Below the pieces are notes generated by a model, which did no database searches, had not been told where the DNA came from, and saw only the letters and a program-made list of their open reading frames with translations. Both the position numbers and the translations under genes were made by a program. 64,000 nt of DNA, taken from Cupriavidus neocaledonicus (lineage in GTDB: Bacteria > Pseudomonadota > Gammaproteobacteria > Burkholderiales > Burkholderiaceae). The stretch is from contig NZ_AQUR01000099.1 in the NCBI RefSeq assembly GCF_000372525.1, forward strand, positions 1-64,000. The letters run 5' to 3'. This document shows, one piece after another, positions 9,020-18,149 of this stretch (within the stretch, counting starts at the first letter, position 1; every line of letters starts with the position of its first letter).

Positions 9020-10201
9020 TTACATGGTTTCCGCGAACAGCTCGCGCCCGATCAGCATGCGGCGGATCTCCGAGGTGCCGGCGCCGATCTCGTACAGCTT
9101 GGCGTCGCGCCACAGGCGCCCGGCCGGGTACTCGTTGATATAGCCGTTGCCGCCCAGGATCTGCACGGTTTCGCCCGCCATCCAGGTGGCCTTCTCCGCG
9201 GTGTACAGGATCACCGCGGCGCAGTCCTTGCGCACCTGGCGCACGTGGTCGCTGCCGAGCGCGTCCAGGTTCTTCCCTACCGTGTACAGGTAGCTGCGCG
9301 CCGCCTGCAGCGTGGTGTACATGTCGGCCACCTTGCCCTGGATCAGCTGGAATTCGCCGATGCTCTGGCCGAACTGCTTGCGGTCGTGGATATACGGCGT
9401 GACCACGTCCATGCACGCCTGCATGATGCCGACCGGGCCGCCGGACAGCACCGCGCGCTCGTAGTCCAGGCCGCTCATCAGCACCCTGGCGCCACCGTTC
9501 TCGGCACCGAGGATGTTCTCGGCCGGCACTTCCACGTCCTCGAACACCAGCTCGCCGGTGTGCGAGCCGCGCATGCCCAGCTTGTCCAGCTTCTGCGCCA
9601 CCGAGAAGCCCTTCATGCCCTTCTCGACGATAAAGGCGGTCATGCCGCGCGCGCCCAGCTCGGGCTCGGTCTTGGCGTAGACCACCAGCACGTCGCAGTC
9701 CGGGCCGTTGGTGATCCACATCTTGGTGCCGTTGAGCACGTAGCGGTCGCCCTTCCGTTGCGCGCGCAGCTTCATGCTGACCACGTCGGAGCCGGCGTTG
9801 GGCTCGCTCATCGCCAGCGCGCCGATCCATTCGCCCGAGACCAGCCTGGGCAGGTACTTCGCCTTCTGTGCCGGCGTGCCGTTGCGATGGATCTGGTTCA
9901 CGCACAGGTTGGAATGCGCGCCGTACGACAGGCCCACCGAGGCCGAGGCGCGGCTGATTTCCTCCATCGCGATCATGTGGGCCAGGTAGCCCATGTTGGC
10001 GCCGCCGTATTCCTCGGCCACGGTAATGCCGAGCACGCCCAGGTCGCCCATCTTTTTCCAGGCGTCCATCGGGAACTGGTCGGTGCGGTCGATCTCGGCC
10101 GCGCGCGGAGCCAGTTCGGCCTGGGCCCAGTCGCGCACGGCGCCGCGCAGCATTTCGATGTCTTCGCCCAGATCGAATTTCAGGCCTGGCAATTCAGTCA
10201 T
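9020..10201 (-). CDS. liuA: Isovaleryl-CoA dehydrogenase
   Basis: A 393-residue acyl-CoA dehydrogenase converting isovaleryl-CoA to 3-methylcrotonyl-CoA, the substrate of the carboxylase starting at 471. [16 protein letters not shown] and the catalytic-Glu helix [15 protein letters not shown] identify the isovaleryl type; the C-terminus has [12 protein letters not shown] instead of the YEGTS of short-chain enzymes. The start at 10201 has a CAGGAG-type ribosome site a few bases upstream; in-frame codons further upstream lack one. It follows the thioesterase gene by 68 bp, both behind a LiuR-type operator at 10814-10835. Confidence 0.95.
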   Translation of the reverse strand: MTELPGLKFDLGEDIEMLRGAVRDWAQAELAPRAAEIDRTDQFPMDAWKKMGDLGVLGITVAEEYGGANMGYLAHMIAMEEISRASASVGLSYGAHSNLCVNQIHRNGTPAQKAKYLPRLVSGEWIGALAMSEPNAGSDVVSMKLRAQRKGDRYVLNGTKMWITNGPDCDVLVVYAKTEPELGARGMTAFIVEKGMKGFSVAQKLDKLGMRGSHTGELVFEDVEVPAENILGAENGGARVLMSGLDYERAVLSGGPVGIMQACMDVVTPYIHDRKQFGQSIGEFQLIQGKVADMYTTLQAARSYLYTVGKNLDALGSDHVRQVRKDCAAVILYTAEKATWMAGETVQILGGNGYINEYPAGRLWRDAKLYEIGAGTSEIRRMLIGRELFAETM

Positions 10202-10269
10202 GATGGTCTCCTGTAGGAATCGGTGTGTCGGTGTGTCGAAGGGTTCCCGGGGTCGCCGGATCGATCGGT

Positions 10270-10746
10270 TCAGACGTGGCCCAGCGTTTTGACCACGCAC
10301 AGCGTCATCAGCATGGTCGCCACCGGCTTGCGGCGGCCTTGCTGCTCGACGTAGACATCGCCCTGCGCCACGATCAGCGTGCGCCCGGGCTTGAGCACCC
10401 GTCCCACCGCCACCAGGCGTTCGCCCTGGGCGGGGGACAGCAGGTTGATCTTGTACTCGGCGGTCAGGCCCGCCTCATCCTCGCCGACCAGCGTCAGCGC
10501 GGCATAGCCGCAGGCGCTGTCGGCCAGCGCGCCGACCACGCCGCCGTGGAAAAAGCCGTGCTGCTGGGTCACGTCCTCGGACCACGGCATCGCCAGCTCG
10601 ACCTCGCCGCGCTGCACGCGCGCCAGCTCGGCGCCGAAGGTCCGCATCAGCCCCTGGCGCGAGAAGCTGGTGGCGATGGCGCCCGCGCGCGCGGCGGACA
10701 GCGGTTCCGGTTCAGCGGGCACGGCATGGGCAAGGGAGGCGGTCAT
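10270..10746 (-). CDS. PaaI-family hotdog thioesterase
   Basis: A 158-residue single hotdog domain. The active-site segment is [20 protein letters not shown], which includes the HGG(V/M) motif of the PaaI/YdiI acyl-CoA thioesterases, and it ends with strands typical of the fold ([20 protein letters not shown]). It probably hydrolyses acyl-CoA esters in the cytosol, perhaps to relieve CoA trapping during leucine breakdown. The start at 10746 lies 62 bp downstream of a promoter embedded in a LiuR-type palindrome, and ivd follows in the same operon. Confidence 0.88.
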   Translation of the reverse strand: MTASLAHAVPAEPEPLSAARAGAIATSFSRQGLMRTFGAELARVQRGEVELAMPWSEDVTQQHGFFHGGVVGALADSACGYAALTLVGEDEAGLTAEYKINLLSPAQGERLVAVGRVLKPGRTLIVAQGDVYVEQQGRRKPVATMLMTLCVVKTLGHV

Positions 10747-10807
10747 GGCGGGTTCCGGTGTGGGGCCTGTCTGGACGGACAGCGCACGGCCAATGCGCTG
10801 CCCGGCT

Positions 10808-10835
10808 ATTCTATTTACGTTTACGTAAACGTCAA
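10808..10835 (-). promoter_or_regulatory. LiuR-type operator overlapping the promoter of the thioesterase-ivd operon
   Basis: Positions 10814-10835 form an inverted repeat (TTTACG...CGTCAA on the plus strand, with central TTTACGTAAA). Read on the minus strand, TTGACG at 10835-10830 and TAGAAT at 10813-10808 are a -35/-10 pair with 16 bases between, so the operator fills the spacer as MerR-family regulators require. The divergent copy at 11387-11408 supports recognition by the same protein. Confidence 0.8.
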
Positions 10836-10869
10836 TGCCGGATCGCACGGACGCGTGCGCAGGTGCCGC

Positions 10870-11310
10870 TCACGCGGCATGGGTCTGGTCCGGCCCATTG
10901 TCGCCGCTCTGCGCCGCCAGCAGGGCCCTGCACTGGCGCTCATGCTGGTCGATCTCGGCCAGTTGCGCCTGCAGGTCCTCCATCTGTCGCTCGAGCGTGC
11001 GCCGGTGTGCCGCAAGCGCGACCAGGAACCGGTCCAGCTGCGGCGCGGTATCGCGCGGCGATTCGTAGAGATCAAGGATTTCGCGGATCTCGTTGAGAGT
11101 AAGCCCCAACCTCTTGCCGCGCAGCGTCAGCTTCAGCCGGGTCCGCTCACGGCCGTTGTAAACGCGTTTGCGCCCTCCCGGTCCCTCGCGTTGCGGCGAC
11201 AGCAGGCCCTGGTCCTCGTAGAAGCGGATGGCACGCGGCGTGACGTCAAACTCACGCGCGAGGTCGGTAATGGTGTAGGTGGCGGAAGCCGCCGCTGGCG
11301 TCGCTGACAT
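10870..11310 (-). CDS. liuR: MerR-family regulator LiuR
   Basis: A 146-residue MerR-type regulator. The N-terminal winged helix reads YTITDLAREFDVTPRAIRFYEDQGLLSP, followed by the coiled-coil dimerisation helix (residues about 85-125). No metal-binding cysteine cluster is present, fitting LiuR-type regulators that sense leucine-pathway CoA intermediates rather than metals. It is upstream of thioesterase-ivd on the same strand, and palindromes with the same half-site flank it on both sides, implying autoregulation as well as control of the catabolic genes. Confidence 0.88.
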   Translation of the reverse strand: MSATPAAASATYTITDLAREFDVTPRAIRFYEDQGLLSPQREGPGGRKRVYNGRERTRLKLTLRGKRLGLTLNEIREILDLYESPRDTAPQLDRFLVALAAHRRTLERQMEDLQAQLAEIDQHERQCRALLAAQSGDNGPDQTHAA

Positions 11311-11386
11311 GGCCTGACCAAAGAAAGTGAACGGTCGTTCGTTGCGAAGTCAAGTTTTCGCTTAAGATGGACACGAACCCGTATGA

Positions 11387-11408
11387 TTGACGTTTACGTT
11401 AGCGTCAA
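11387..11408. promoter_or_regulatory. LiuR-type operator between liuR and the hydrolase gene
   Basis: A 22-bp inverted repeat with half-sites TTGACG and CGTCAA around TTTACGTTAG, matching the site at 10814-10835. It lies 77 bp upstream of liuR (minus strand) and 111 bp upstream of the metallo-hydrolase gene (plus strand), so one site could serve both. TTGACG occurs as a potential -35 element on each strand. Confidence 0.75.
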
Positions 11409-11518
11409 CCAGATCGGCTGGCAACCGGTGCTTGCACGCCCCTGGCGCAGCTCAGGGACGTGCCGGCAAAACGAGAAAGCCCGCGTCCCGCCGCCAGGCT
11501 TCGACCACGAGACTCCTC

Positions 11519-12595
11519 ATGAACGCACTCGAACACCAGCTCCAATACCCGTTCGGCGATACCATGCCCGCGCCCGGCGCCAGGCAGGAAGTCGCCCCCG
11601 GCGTCTACTGGCTGCGCATGCCGCTGCCGTTCGCGCTCGACCACATCAACCTGTGGCTGCTGCGCGACCGCCTGGACGGGCGCGACGGCTGGACCATCAT
11701 CGACTGCGGCATCACCAACGATGTCATCAAGGGCCACTGGGAAACGATCTTCGCCAACGAGCTGGAAGGCCTGCCGGTGGTGCGCGTGCTGGTCACGCAC
11801 AGCCATCCCGACCACGTCGGCCTGGCGCACTGGCTGTGCCGGCGGTTCGACGTGCGCCTGTGGATGAGCCTGGGCGACTACATGAGCGCGCGCGTGATGG
11901 GCAGCGGCACCGGCGCCGGCTCCAGCGCCGGCGGCGAAGCGGCTGCCGCGCATTTCGCGGTGCACGGCCTGACCGATCCCGACAGCCAGGAAAAGCTGCG
12001 CGCGCGCAAGACCTACTACCCGTCGCTGGTGCCCGACCTGCCGAGCCAATACCGCCGCCTGATGGAAGGCGACACGGTGCGGATCGGCACCGATCCGGCC
12101 ACCTCCGGCTGGCGCGTGATCACCGGCTTCGGCCATTCGCCAGAGCATGTGGCGCTGTATAACGCCGCCACCAATGTGCTGGTCTCCGGCGACATGGTGC
12201 TGCCGCGCATTTCGACCAATGTCAGCGTGTTCGACATGGAGCCCGAGGCCAATTCGCTGCAGCTCTACCTGGATTCGCTGGGCAAGTACGAGCCGCTGCC
12301 GCAGGACGTGCTGATCCTGCCGTCGCACGGCCGCCCGTTCCGCAACCTGCATACCCGCATCATGCAGCTGCGCGAGCACCATGCCGACCGCCTCGCCGAA
12401 ACGCTGGAGGCGTGCCGCGCCAAACCCTGCAGCGCGCACGACATCGTCGGCGTGATCTTCAAGCGCCAGTTCGACATCCACCAGATGACCTTCGCCATGG
12501 GCGAGTCGCTGGCGCACCTGCACTGCCTGTGGCACCGCGGCGAGCTGGTGCGCGAAACCGGCGACGACGGCGTGATCCGCTTCCGCGCCGCCTGA
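11519..12595 (+). CDS. Metallo-beta-lactamase-fold hydrolase
   Basis: A 358-residue protein with the binuclear metal motif THSHPDHVGL (HxHxDH), a later Asp in VSGDMVLPRI and His in LPSHGRPF, all needed for an MBL-fold hydrolase. The C-terminal segment after residue 290 is the extra helical domain seen in glyoxalase-II-like and LACTB2-like relatives. The exact substrate is unknown; thioester or lactone hydrolysis is likely. It starts at the ATG of MNALEHQLQ. The LiuR-type site upstream suggests co-regulation with leucine/isovalerate catabolism, where a CoA thioester hydrolase would make sense. The next gene converges with only 5 bp between the two stops. Confidence 0.85.
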   Translation: MNALEHQLQYPFGDTMPAPGARQEVAPGVYWLRMPLPFALDHINLWLLRDRLDGRDGWTIIDCGITNDVIKGHWETIFANELEGLPVVRVLVTHSHPDHVGLAHWLCRRFDVRLWMSLGDYMSARVMGSGTGAGSSAGGEAAAAHFAVHGLTDPDSQEKLRARKTYYPSLVPDLPSQYRRLMEGDTVRIGTDPATSGWRVITGFGHSPEHVALYNAATNVLVSGDMVLPRISTNVSVFDMEPEANSLQLYLDSLGKYEPLPQDVLILPSHGRPFRNLHTRIMQLREHHADRLAETLEACRAKPCSAHDIVGVIFKRQFDIHQMTFAMGESLAHLHCLWHRGELVRETGDDGVIRFRAA

Positions 12596-12600
12596 GCGCT

Positions 12601-13434
12601 TCAGCTGGCGGCCGCCAGCGCCGCCAGGTAGCGCACCCCGTCGACGGCGCGGCTGCCGTACCACGACAGCATCTCGCCGTCGACCAGCAGCACCGGCTTG
12701 CCGAGCTGGCGCTCGAGCGCGTCGGCGTGGTCTTCGGTAAAGCGATAGGGCTCGGTCGACAGCAGCACCAGGTCGAGCTCGCGCACCAGCGCGTCGCTCC
12801 AGCGGAAGGTCGGATAGCGCTCGCCGGGCGCATTCGGACGGCTGCAGTCGCCGCCTGCGCAAGCCTGTACGCTGTCCGCGCCGCCAGGCCAGGTCTGCCA
12901 GTTGGCCAGCGCCAGCATGCGGCTGATATAGGTATCGCGCGACACCGTCATCCACGGGTCCTGCCAGATCGCATACAGCACCCGGCGCGCCGGCCATGGC
13001 CGCACGCGGATCGCATCCAGCTGCGCCTGCAGCGCCGCGCACAGCGCCTCGGCCTCGGCATGGCAGCCGAAGATGCCGCCCAGCAGCCGGTACAGCCCGA
13101 AGTTGTCCTCGGGCGCGCACGGATGGGTGACGATCACGTTGGGAACGAAGTCGCGGATCTCGTCCACGGTCTCGCGCCGGTTCTCGTCGATATTGACCAC
13201 CACATGCGTGGGCGCCAGCGCGCGCAGCCGCGCCACGTTGACGTCCTTGGTGCCGCCCACCTTGGGCACGGCGCGCACCGCCGGTTCCGGGTGGATGCAG
13301 AAGCCGGTGCGCGCCACCATCTGTCGCGCCAGCCCGAGCGCGAACAGCAGCTCGGTCACCGACGGCACCAGCGAGGCAATCCGCACCACGCCCGTGGCGG
13401 CGGCATGCTGCTGGCCGATGGCGTCGCGCCACAT
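12601..13434 (-). CDS. Cobalamin-binding protein, BtuF/helical-backbone metal receptor family
   Basis: A 277-residue protein of the periplasmic binding protein (TroA/BtuF) fold: IASLVPSVTELLFALGL at the N-terminus, then ALAPTHVVVNIDENRRE and the paired-lobe ending. No convincing signal peptide precedes the domain, and no BtuC/BtuD transporter lies nearby, so a cytosolic or unusual role is possible. Start chosen at 13434 (MWRDAIGQQ), one base after the SDR stop; longer in-frame starts would overlap the SDR gene. Such proteins are often annotated as cobalamin-binding; ligand unverified. Confidence 0.75.
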   Translation of the reverse strand: MWRDAIGQQHAAATGVVRIASLVPSVTELLFALGLARQMVARTGFCIHPEPAVRAVPKVGGTKDVNVARLRALAPTHVVVNIDENRRETVDEIRDFVPNVIVTHPCAPEDNFGLYRLLGGIFGCHAEAEALCAALQAQLDAIRVRPWPARRVLYAIWQDPWMTVSRDTYISRMLALANWQTWPGGADSVQACAGGDCSRPNAPGERYPTFRWSDALVRELDLVLLSTEPYRFTEDHADALERQLGKPVLLVDGEMLSWYGSRAVDGVRYLAALAAAS

Positions 13435-13435
13435 C

Positions 13436-14242
13436 TCAGGGCTCCCCGGATGCGTCGGCACGACGCGGCTTGCGCGGTGCGCCCGCGGCAAGCGCGTCGT
13501 ACAGCCAGCGCGGCATCACGTGCAGCAGCGCCGCCACCACGCCCATCGGCCACGGGATCACGCGGAAGCGCCGGCCCGCCGCGATCACGCGCACGGCCTT
13601 GCGCGCGAACACGTCGGCATCGGTCAGGAACGGCATGCGGTACGGGTTGTGCGCGGTCATCGGCGTGCGGATATAACCGGGCGCGATCGTGACCACGCGG
13701 ATGTCGTGCCGGCGCTGCTCCAGCCGCAGGCTTTCGAGCAGCTTGATCACCGCCGACTTGGAAGCGCTGTAGGCCCCCGCGCCCGGCAGCCCGCGCACCC
13801 CCGCCACGCTGGCAATGCCCACCAGCGTGCCGCGCCGGCCGAAATGGCCGGGCTCGCGCGCCTGCATCGCGTGCAGGAAAGGCTGGAAGGTGGTCAGCAC
13901 GCCGAACCAGTTGGTATCCATGACCTGGCGGAAGGCATCCAGGTCCTCGCGCTCGCTGGCGACGGTGCCGACCGAGACCCCGGCATTGGCGATCACCACA
14001 TCCGGGCAGCCGAACTGTCCCATGAAGTCTGCCGCCGCGCGCGCCATCGCGTCGGCATCGCGCACGTCGGCGCCATAGATTCGCACCGCGCCCGGGTCGG
14101 GCAGCGTCGCCACGAACTCGCGCAACGCGTCCTCGCGCCGCGCCACCAGGCCGAGGATGGCGCCCTGCGCGGCGTATTCGCGCGCGAGCGCCTGGCCCAG
14201 GCCGCTGGAGGCGCCGGTGAGGAAGACTTTGAGGGGACGCAT
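13436..14242 (-). CDS. Short-chain dehydrogenase/reductase
   Basis: A 268-residue SDR. The cofactor loop is FLTGASSGLGQALA, the acidic residue after strand 2 is replaced by ARRED (favouring NADP), IANAGVSVG is the NNAG equivalent, and YSASKSAVIK holds the catalytic Tyr and Lys. A C-terminal hydrophobic stretch (VVAALLHVMPRWLYDAL) suggests membrane association. The substrate is unknown. The ATG at 14242 is the start that begins just before the Rossmann strand; the upstream in-frame ATG lies inside the terminator hairpin of dsbA. Confidence 0.88.
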   Translation of the reverse strand: MRPLKVFLTGASSGLGQALAREYAAQGAILGLVARREDALREFVATLPDPGAVRIYGADVRDADAMARAAADFMGQFGCPDVVIANAGVSVGTVASEREDLDAFRQVMDTNWFGVLTTFQPFLHAMQAREPGHFGRRGTLVGIASVAGVRGLPGAGAYSASKSAVIKLLESLRLEQRRHDIRVVTIAPGYIRTPMTAHNPYRMPFLTDADVFARKAVRVIAAGRRFRVIPWPMGVVAALLHVMPRWLYDALAAGAPRKPRRADASGEP

Positions 14243-14264
14243 GAGGGAACGAGTGCGGTCGGAA

Positions 14265-14297
14265 ATAAAAAACGGCTGGTACAGGATACCAGCCGCT
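14265..14297 (-). terminator. Rho-independent terminator downstream of dsbA
   Basis: Read on the minus strand, GCGGCTGGTA, a short loop and TACCAGCCG form a stem followed by six T residues and TATT. It lies between the dsbA stop and the next minus-strand gene, so it probably ends the dsbA transcript. Confidence 0.8.
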
Positions 14298-14334
14298 TGG
14301 CCTGCCACAGGTCCTTAACATCCTGCCTGTGTAC

Positions 14335-14453
14335 TCCCTCTCCCGCTTGCGGGAGAGGGTTGGGGTGAGGGCCGGGCGGCACCCACGGAGTACGCGCCTG
14401 CGGTATGCCCGCGCCTGCCCTCACCCCGGCCCCTCTCCCGGCGGGAGAGGGGA
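14335..14453. repeat. Pair of inverted REP-like palindromes (BIME-type), copy 2
   Basis: Unit one at 14335-14371 (CCCTCTCCCGCTTGCGGGAG then AGGGTTGGGGTGAGGG). Unit two at 14417-14453 is its inverted counterpart (GCCCTCACCCCGGCCCCTCT then CCCGGCGGGAGAGGGG). They lie between dsbA and its terminator, only 12 bp beyond the dsbA stop. Layout and orientation match the pairs at 5.0 and 56.7 kb. Confidence 0.85.
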
Positions 14454-14464
14454 GCAAACCCTCA

Positions 14465-15100
14465 TCACATCTTCTTCGCCTTGATCTGCTCCACCAGGTA
14501 ATCCATGGTCTGCACCGCGCCCTGCTTGTTGCCGGCGATCGACGGCGAGGTCACGTACTTGCCCTGCACCACCACGGTCGGCACGCCGTCGATCTTGTAG
14601 GCGTCGGCGATCTTGTTGGCGCGCTGCGAGTTGGTCGTCACCGTGAACGAGTTGTACGCATCCAGGAAGGCCTTGCGGTCGACGCCGTTCTTGGCCATGA
14701 AATCGGCGATCTCGTTGGGGTCGGTCAGGCGCTTGCGGTCCACGTGGATGGCGCTGAAGACCTTGTTGTGCATGGCATCGAGCTTGCCGATGGCTTCCAG
14801 CGCGTAAAAGATCTTGGTGTGCGGCAGCAGGTCGTCGCGAAACGCGACCGGCACGCGCTTGAACACCACATTGCCGCCCTGCTTCTTGACCCAGGCTTCC
14901 AGGTCGGGCTCGAAGTCATAGCAGTGCGGGCAGCCATACCAGAAGAACTCGGTCACCTCGATCTTGCCCGCCGCGACCGGCTGGGGCGTCTTCAGGACCT
15001 GGTACTCCTTGCCTTCGGTGGGTGCCGCGTGCGACGGGGCGGACATCAGCAGGCCGCCCACGGCGGCGAACATGGCGAACAGTGCGGCGAGTTTTTTCAT
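14465..15100 (-). CDS. dsbA: Thiol:disulfide interchange protein DsbA
   Basis: A 211-residue periplasmic disulfide oxidase. It has a signal peptide (MKKLAALFAMFAAVGGLLMS, cleavage after PSHA), the active site CPHC at residues 57-60 in FFWYGCPHCYDFEP, a helical insertion and the cis-proline loop DGVPTVVVQG. It donates disulfides to secreted proteins and is re-oxidised by DsbB (not in this window). The argS, SPOR protein, dsbA order on one strand is common in Burkholderiales. A REP-type pair and a terminator follow the stop. Confidence 0.95.
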   Translation of the reverse strand: MKKLAALFAMFAAVGGLLMSAPSHAAPTEGKEYQVLKTPQPVAAGKIEVTEFFWYGCPHCYDFEPDLEAWVKKQGGNVVFKRVPVAFRDDLLPHTKIFYALEAIGKLDAMHNKVFSAIHVDRKRLTDPNEIADFMAKNGVDRKAFLDAYNSFTVTTNSQRANKIADAYKIDGVPTVVVQGKYVTSPSIAGNKQGAVQTMDYLVEQIKAKKM

Positions 15101-15248
15101 TTGTGAACGGCCTTGCGGTTTGGACGATGAGCGTATGACAGCGGCGGCGGCACCCGGTTCATCGGCGCCCCCGCCGCTTATGGCGGAACCTGTTGCTGCG
15201 GCGTTGCGGCGGTTACCGGGTATTAAGCGGTGCCGCCTGCTGGTCCGC

Positions 15249-15962
15249 CTACTGCTTGGTAAAGCGGATCACCGAGGCCTCGAAACCGGACGACTGCAGC
15301 CGGTCGCGTGCCTTGTTCATGTCTTCGATGCGGTTGAAGGGCCCCAGGCGCACCCGGTACATCTTGACGCCGTTGACGTCACGCTCGGTGATGCGGGCCT
15401 CGAAGCCCTGCATCGCCAGGTTGGCCTTCTGGCGGTCGGCGTCGTCCGACGAGCGGAATGCGCCTACCTGCAGCAGGTAGCCCACCTTGTGCGCGTCGGC
15501 CTGGGCGATCTCGGCGATCGGGTCGGACACCGGCTTCTCGGCGGGCTTGGTGGCGAGCGGCTTGTCAGCCGGCTTCTCGACCGGCTTCTCGACCGGCTTG
15601 TCCAGCGGCTTCTCCGCCGGGCGCGCCGCCACCGGCGGCTGGCCGTTCTGCTTCGGCTCCGGCTCGGGCGCCTGGCCCACCGGCTTGGCCGGGGTCTTGC
15701 TCCACAGCGGCTTGTTGGGGTCGCTCGGGCCTTCGTCGGCGCGCTGGGCCGGGGACGGCAGCTGGCTGGCGACGTTGCCCGGCTCGCTCGGCCGGGGGGC
15801 GTGCTTCTGCTGGAACGGCGTCGGCGACTTGGTGATGTACAGGGCGACCACCACGGCGATGGCCAGCCCGACGATCAGCCCGAGCACCAGGCCCAGGAAC
15901 GTACCGCCGCGCTGCTGGCTGCGGCGGACATTGCGCGACTCGCGCTTGCGTTGCTGTTGCAT
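15249..15962 (-). CDS. SPOR-domain membrane protein with a Lys-Pro repeat linker
   Basis: A 237-residue protein. It has a basic N-terminus, one transmembrane helix at about residues 24-43 (LVLGLIVGLAIAVVVAL), a long low-complexity periplasmic linker and a C-terminal SPOR domain (YLLQVGAFRSSDDADRQKA ... RLGPFNRIEDMNKARDRL). SPOR domains bind denuded glycan strands at division septa, as in FtsN, so this is an FtsN-like cell-envelope protein. The linker holds a tandem run of KPxxKP units (KPLDKPVEKPVEKPADKP). It lies between argS and dsbA. Confidence 0.9.
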   Translation of the reverse strand: MQQQRKRESRNVRRSQQRGGTFLGLVLGLIVGLAIAVVVALYITKSPTPFQQKHAPRPSEPGNVASQLPSPAQRADEGPSDPNKPLWSKTPAKPVGQAPEPEPKQNGQPPVAARPAEKPLDKPVEKPVEKPADKPLATKPAEKPVSDPIAEIAQADAHKVGYLLQVGAFRSSDDADRQKANLAMQGFEARITERDVNGVKMYRVRLGPFNRIEDMNKARDRLQSSGFEASVIRFTKQ

Positions 15963-16026
15963 GAAGTCCTCTTCGGTGATGCCGGGATTATAGAGCCAGT
16001 GCCGCCGGCGGCCGCACCGGATCGTC

Positions 16027-16072
16027 CCCGGGGCCGGCTGGCCCCGGGCGTCGCCCGGCGCGCGAGCCGGGC
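16027..16072 (-). terminator. Tandem GC-rich hairpins after argS
   Basis: Two perfect stems in a row: GCCCGGC/GCCGGGC at 16053-16072 and CCCGGGGCC/GGCCCCGGG at 16027-16048, just beyond the argS stop on the minus strand. There is no T tract, so this may be a transcript-stabilising or pausing structure instead of a classical terminator. Confidence 0.4.
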
Positions 16073-16085
16073 GCCGGCGGCCTGC

Positions 16086-17873
16086 TTACATGCGGCGCGG
16101 GGCGGACACCCCGATCACCGCCAGGCCGTTGCGCAGCACCTGGCGCGTGGCGGCCAGCAGCGCCAGGCGGGCGCGCTTGACGGCGTCGTCGTCGACCAGC
16201 ACGCGGTCGGCGTTGTAGAAGGCGTGGAAGTCGCCGGCCAGGTCGCGCAGGTAGAACGCCACCGCATGCGGCGCCAGTTCGGCCGCGGCCGCGGCCAGCA
16301 TGTCGGGGAACTCGGCCAGGCGCTGTCCCAGCGCCAGCGCCTGGGCGCTGGCTTCGGCGCCGGTCACGGCGGCCAGGTCGGCGCCGGCCAGCTCGGCCAG
16401 GCGCGCTTCCCAGTCCGCGCCGCCCCAAGACTCGAAGATCGAGCAGATGCGGGCATGGGCGTACTGGACGTAGTACACCGGGTTCTCGTCGTTCTGCTTG
16501 AGCGCCAGGTCGACGTCGAACACGAACTCGGTATCGGCCTTGCGCGACAGCAGGAAGAAGCGCACCGCGTCGCGGCCGCGGGTGAAGTGCGCGGGCCAGT
16601 CGGCCACGCCGCCGTCCAGGCAGCCGCGGATGGTCTCGTCGCCACCGTTGGACCATTCGATCAGGTCGCGCACGGTGACGTAGGAGCCGGCGCGCTTGGA
16701 GATCTTGACCTCCTCGCCGTTCTTCATCACCGTCACCATCTTGTGCAGCACGTAGTCGGGATAGCCCTGCGGGATGCCGATGTCCAGGCCCTGCAGGCCG
16801 GCGCGCACGCGCGCGATGGTGCCGTGGTGGTCGCTGCCCTGCACGTTGATGACCTTGGTGAAGCCGCGCTCCCACTTGGTGGTGTGGTAGGCCACGTCCG
16901 GCACGAAATAGGTATAGGTGCCGTCGCTCTTCTTCATCACGCGGTCCTTGTCGTCGCCGTCGTCGGTGGTGCGCAGCCACAGCGCACCCTCGCTCTCGTA
17001 GGTCTTGCCTTTACCGATCAGCGACTGCACCGCGGCGTCGACGCGGCCGTCGCTGTACAGCGACGACTCCAGGTAATAGCGGTCGAACTTGACGCCGAAG
17101 GCCTGCAGGTCGATGTCCTGCTCGTTGCGCAGGTAGGTCACGGCGAACTTGCGGATCGAGTCGATGTCCTCGACGTTGCCCGAGGCGGTCACCGGCTCGC
17201 CGTCGGAGGCGCTGACGGTCTTGCCGGCGAGGAAGTCGGCGGCGATGTCGGCGATGTAGTCGCCGTTGTAGGCCGCCTCCGGCCAGCTGGCGTCGCCCGG
17301 CTTGAGGCCGCGCGCGCGCGCCTGCACCGACAGCGCCAGGGTCTGGATCTGCACGCCGGCGTCGTTGTAGTAGAACTCGCGGTGCACGTGCCAGCCCTGC
17401 CACGACAGCAGGTTGGCGAGCGCATCGCCCAGCGCCGCCTGGCGGCCGTGGCCGACGTGCAGCGGGCCGGTCGGGTTGGCCGAGACGAACTCGACCAGCA
17501 CCTGGCCGTGCATGCCGCGCTCTCGTGCGCCGTAGTGATCGCCCTGGTTCAGCACCGCGCGCAGCACGTCGGCCTTGGCCGCCGGCGTCAGGCGCAGGTT
17601 GATGAAGCCGGGGCCGGCGATCTCCATGGTCGCGACCAGCGCCTGCGCACGCGCATCGGCCTGCACCGCGGCGACGATGCGCTGCGCCAGCTCGCGCGGA
17701 TTGCTCTTGAGCGCGCGCGCGACCTGCATGGCGACATTGCAGGCGAGGTCGCCATGGGCGGCCACCTTGGGCCGCTCGAAGGTGACGGCGGGCAAGGTGG
17801 CATCGGCCGGGGCGAGCGCGCGCACGGCATCGGTGAACGCGGCGGCAAGATTGGAGGTCTGAACAGGCAGCAT
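16086..17873 (-). CDS. argS: Arginyl-tRNA synthetase
   Basis: A 595-residue class I synthetase charging tRNA-Arg. The N-terminal Add1 domain is followed by the HIGH-type motif in [20 protein letters not shown], the KMSKS-type loop as [14 protein letters not shown], and the C-terminal DALR anticodon-binding domain (ending [10 protein letters not shown]). Start chosen at 17873 ([13 protein letters not shown]), the normal family N-terminus; in-frame sequence upstream ([10 protein letters not shown]...) is not conserved-looking and crosses the promoter. Length matches the family. Confidence 0.97.
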   Translation of the reverse strand: MLPVQTSNLAAAFTDAVRALAPADATLPAVTFERPKVAAHGDLACNVAMQVARALKSNPRELAQRIVAAVQADARAQALVATMEIAGPGFINLRLTPAAKADVLRAVLNQGDHYGARERGMHGQVLVEFVSANPTGPLHVGHGRQAALGDALANLLSWQGWHVHREFYYNDAGVQIQTLALSVQARARGLKPGDASWPEAAYNGDYIADIAADFLAGKTVSASDGEPVTASGNVEDIDSIRKFAVTYLRNEQDIDLQAFGVKFDRYYLESSLYSDGRVDAAVQSLIGKGKTYESEGALWLRTTDDGDDKDRVMKKSDGTYTYFVPDVAYHTTKWERGFTKVINVQGSDHHGTIARVRAGLQGLDIGIPQGYPDYVLHKMVTVMKNGEEVKISKRAGSYVTVRDLIEWSNGGDETIRGCLDGGVADWPAHFTRGRDAVRFFLLSRKADTEFVFDVDLALKQNDENPVYYVQYAHARICSIFESWGGADWEARLAELAGADLAAVTGAEASAQALALGQRLAEFPDMLAAAAAELAPHAVAFYLRDLAGDFHAFYNADRVLVDDDAVKRARLALLAATRQVLRNGLAVIGVSAPRRM

Positions 17874-18001
17874 GGATGTCGGAAGCCCTGTGGGCTGGTA
17901 TTCGGGCGCAGGCCCCGCGGGCCGCGCCGGTGCCACGAACGCGGCAAGTGACGGCGAATCAACGCCGCGCCGCGTGCAGGCATGGGAATCGGGAACGCGC
18001 A

Positions 18002-18010
18002 ATTTTATCA
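18002..18010 (-). promoter_or_regulatory. Extended -10 element for argS
   Basis: On the minus strand TGATAAAAT matches an extended -10 (TGn plus TAAAAT), 129 bp upstream of the argS start. No good -35 is visible, as expected when TGn compensates. An identical element precedes metH at 27095-27103. Confidence 0.5.
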
Positions 18011-18149
18011 GGTGCTATGCTGACATCATGCGCAAGGACGGCCACGGACCCCAATCCGCTCCGGCGGCCGTGCCAGACCGTGCCCGAACCGGCGCGGCAT
18101 CCCGCCCCGGGGACGCCGCCCACCGTTCTCCGTGAAAGGAAAAACCATC

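Noticed and set aside
12601..13434. Vitamin B12 uptake system
   Set aside because: Only a BtuF-like binding protein is present; no BtuC/BtuD genes and no signal peptide are visible, so a transport system is not claimed.
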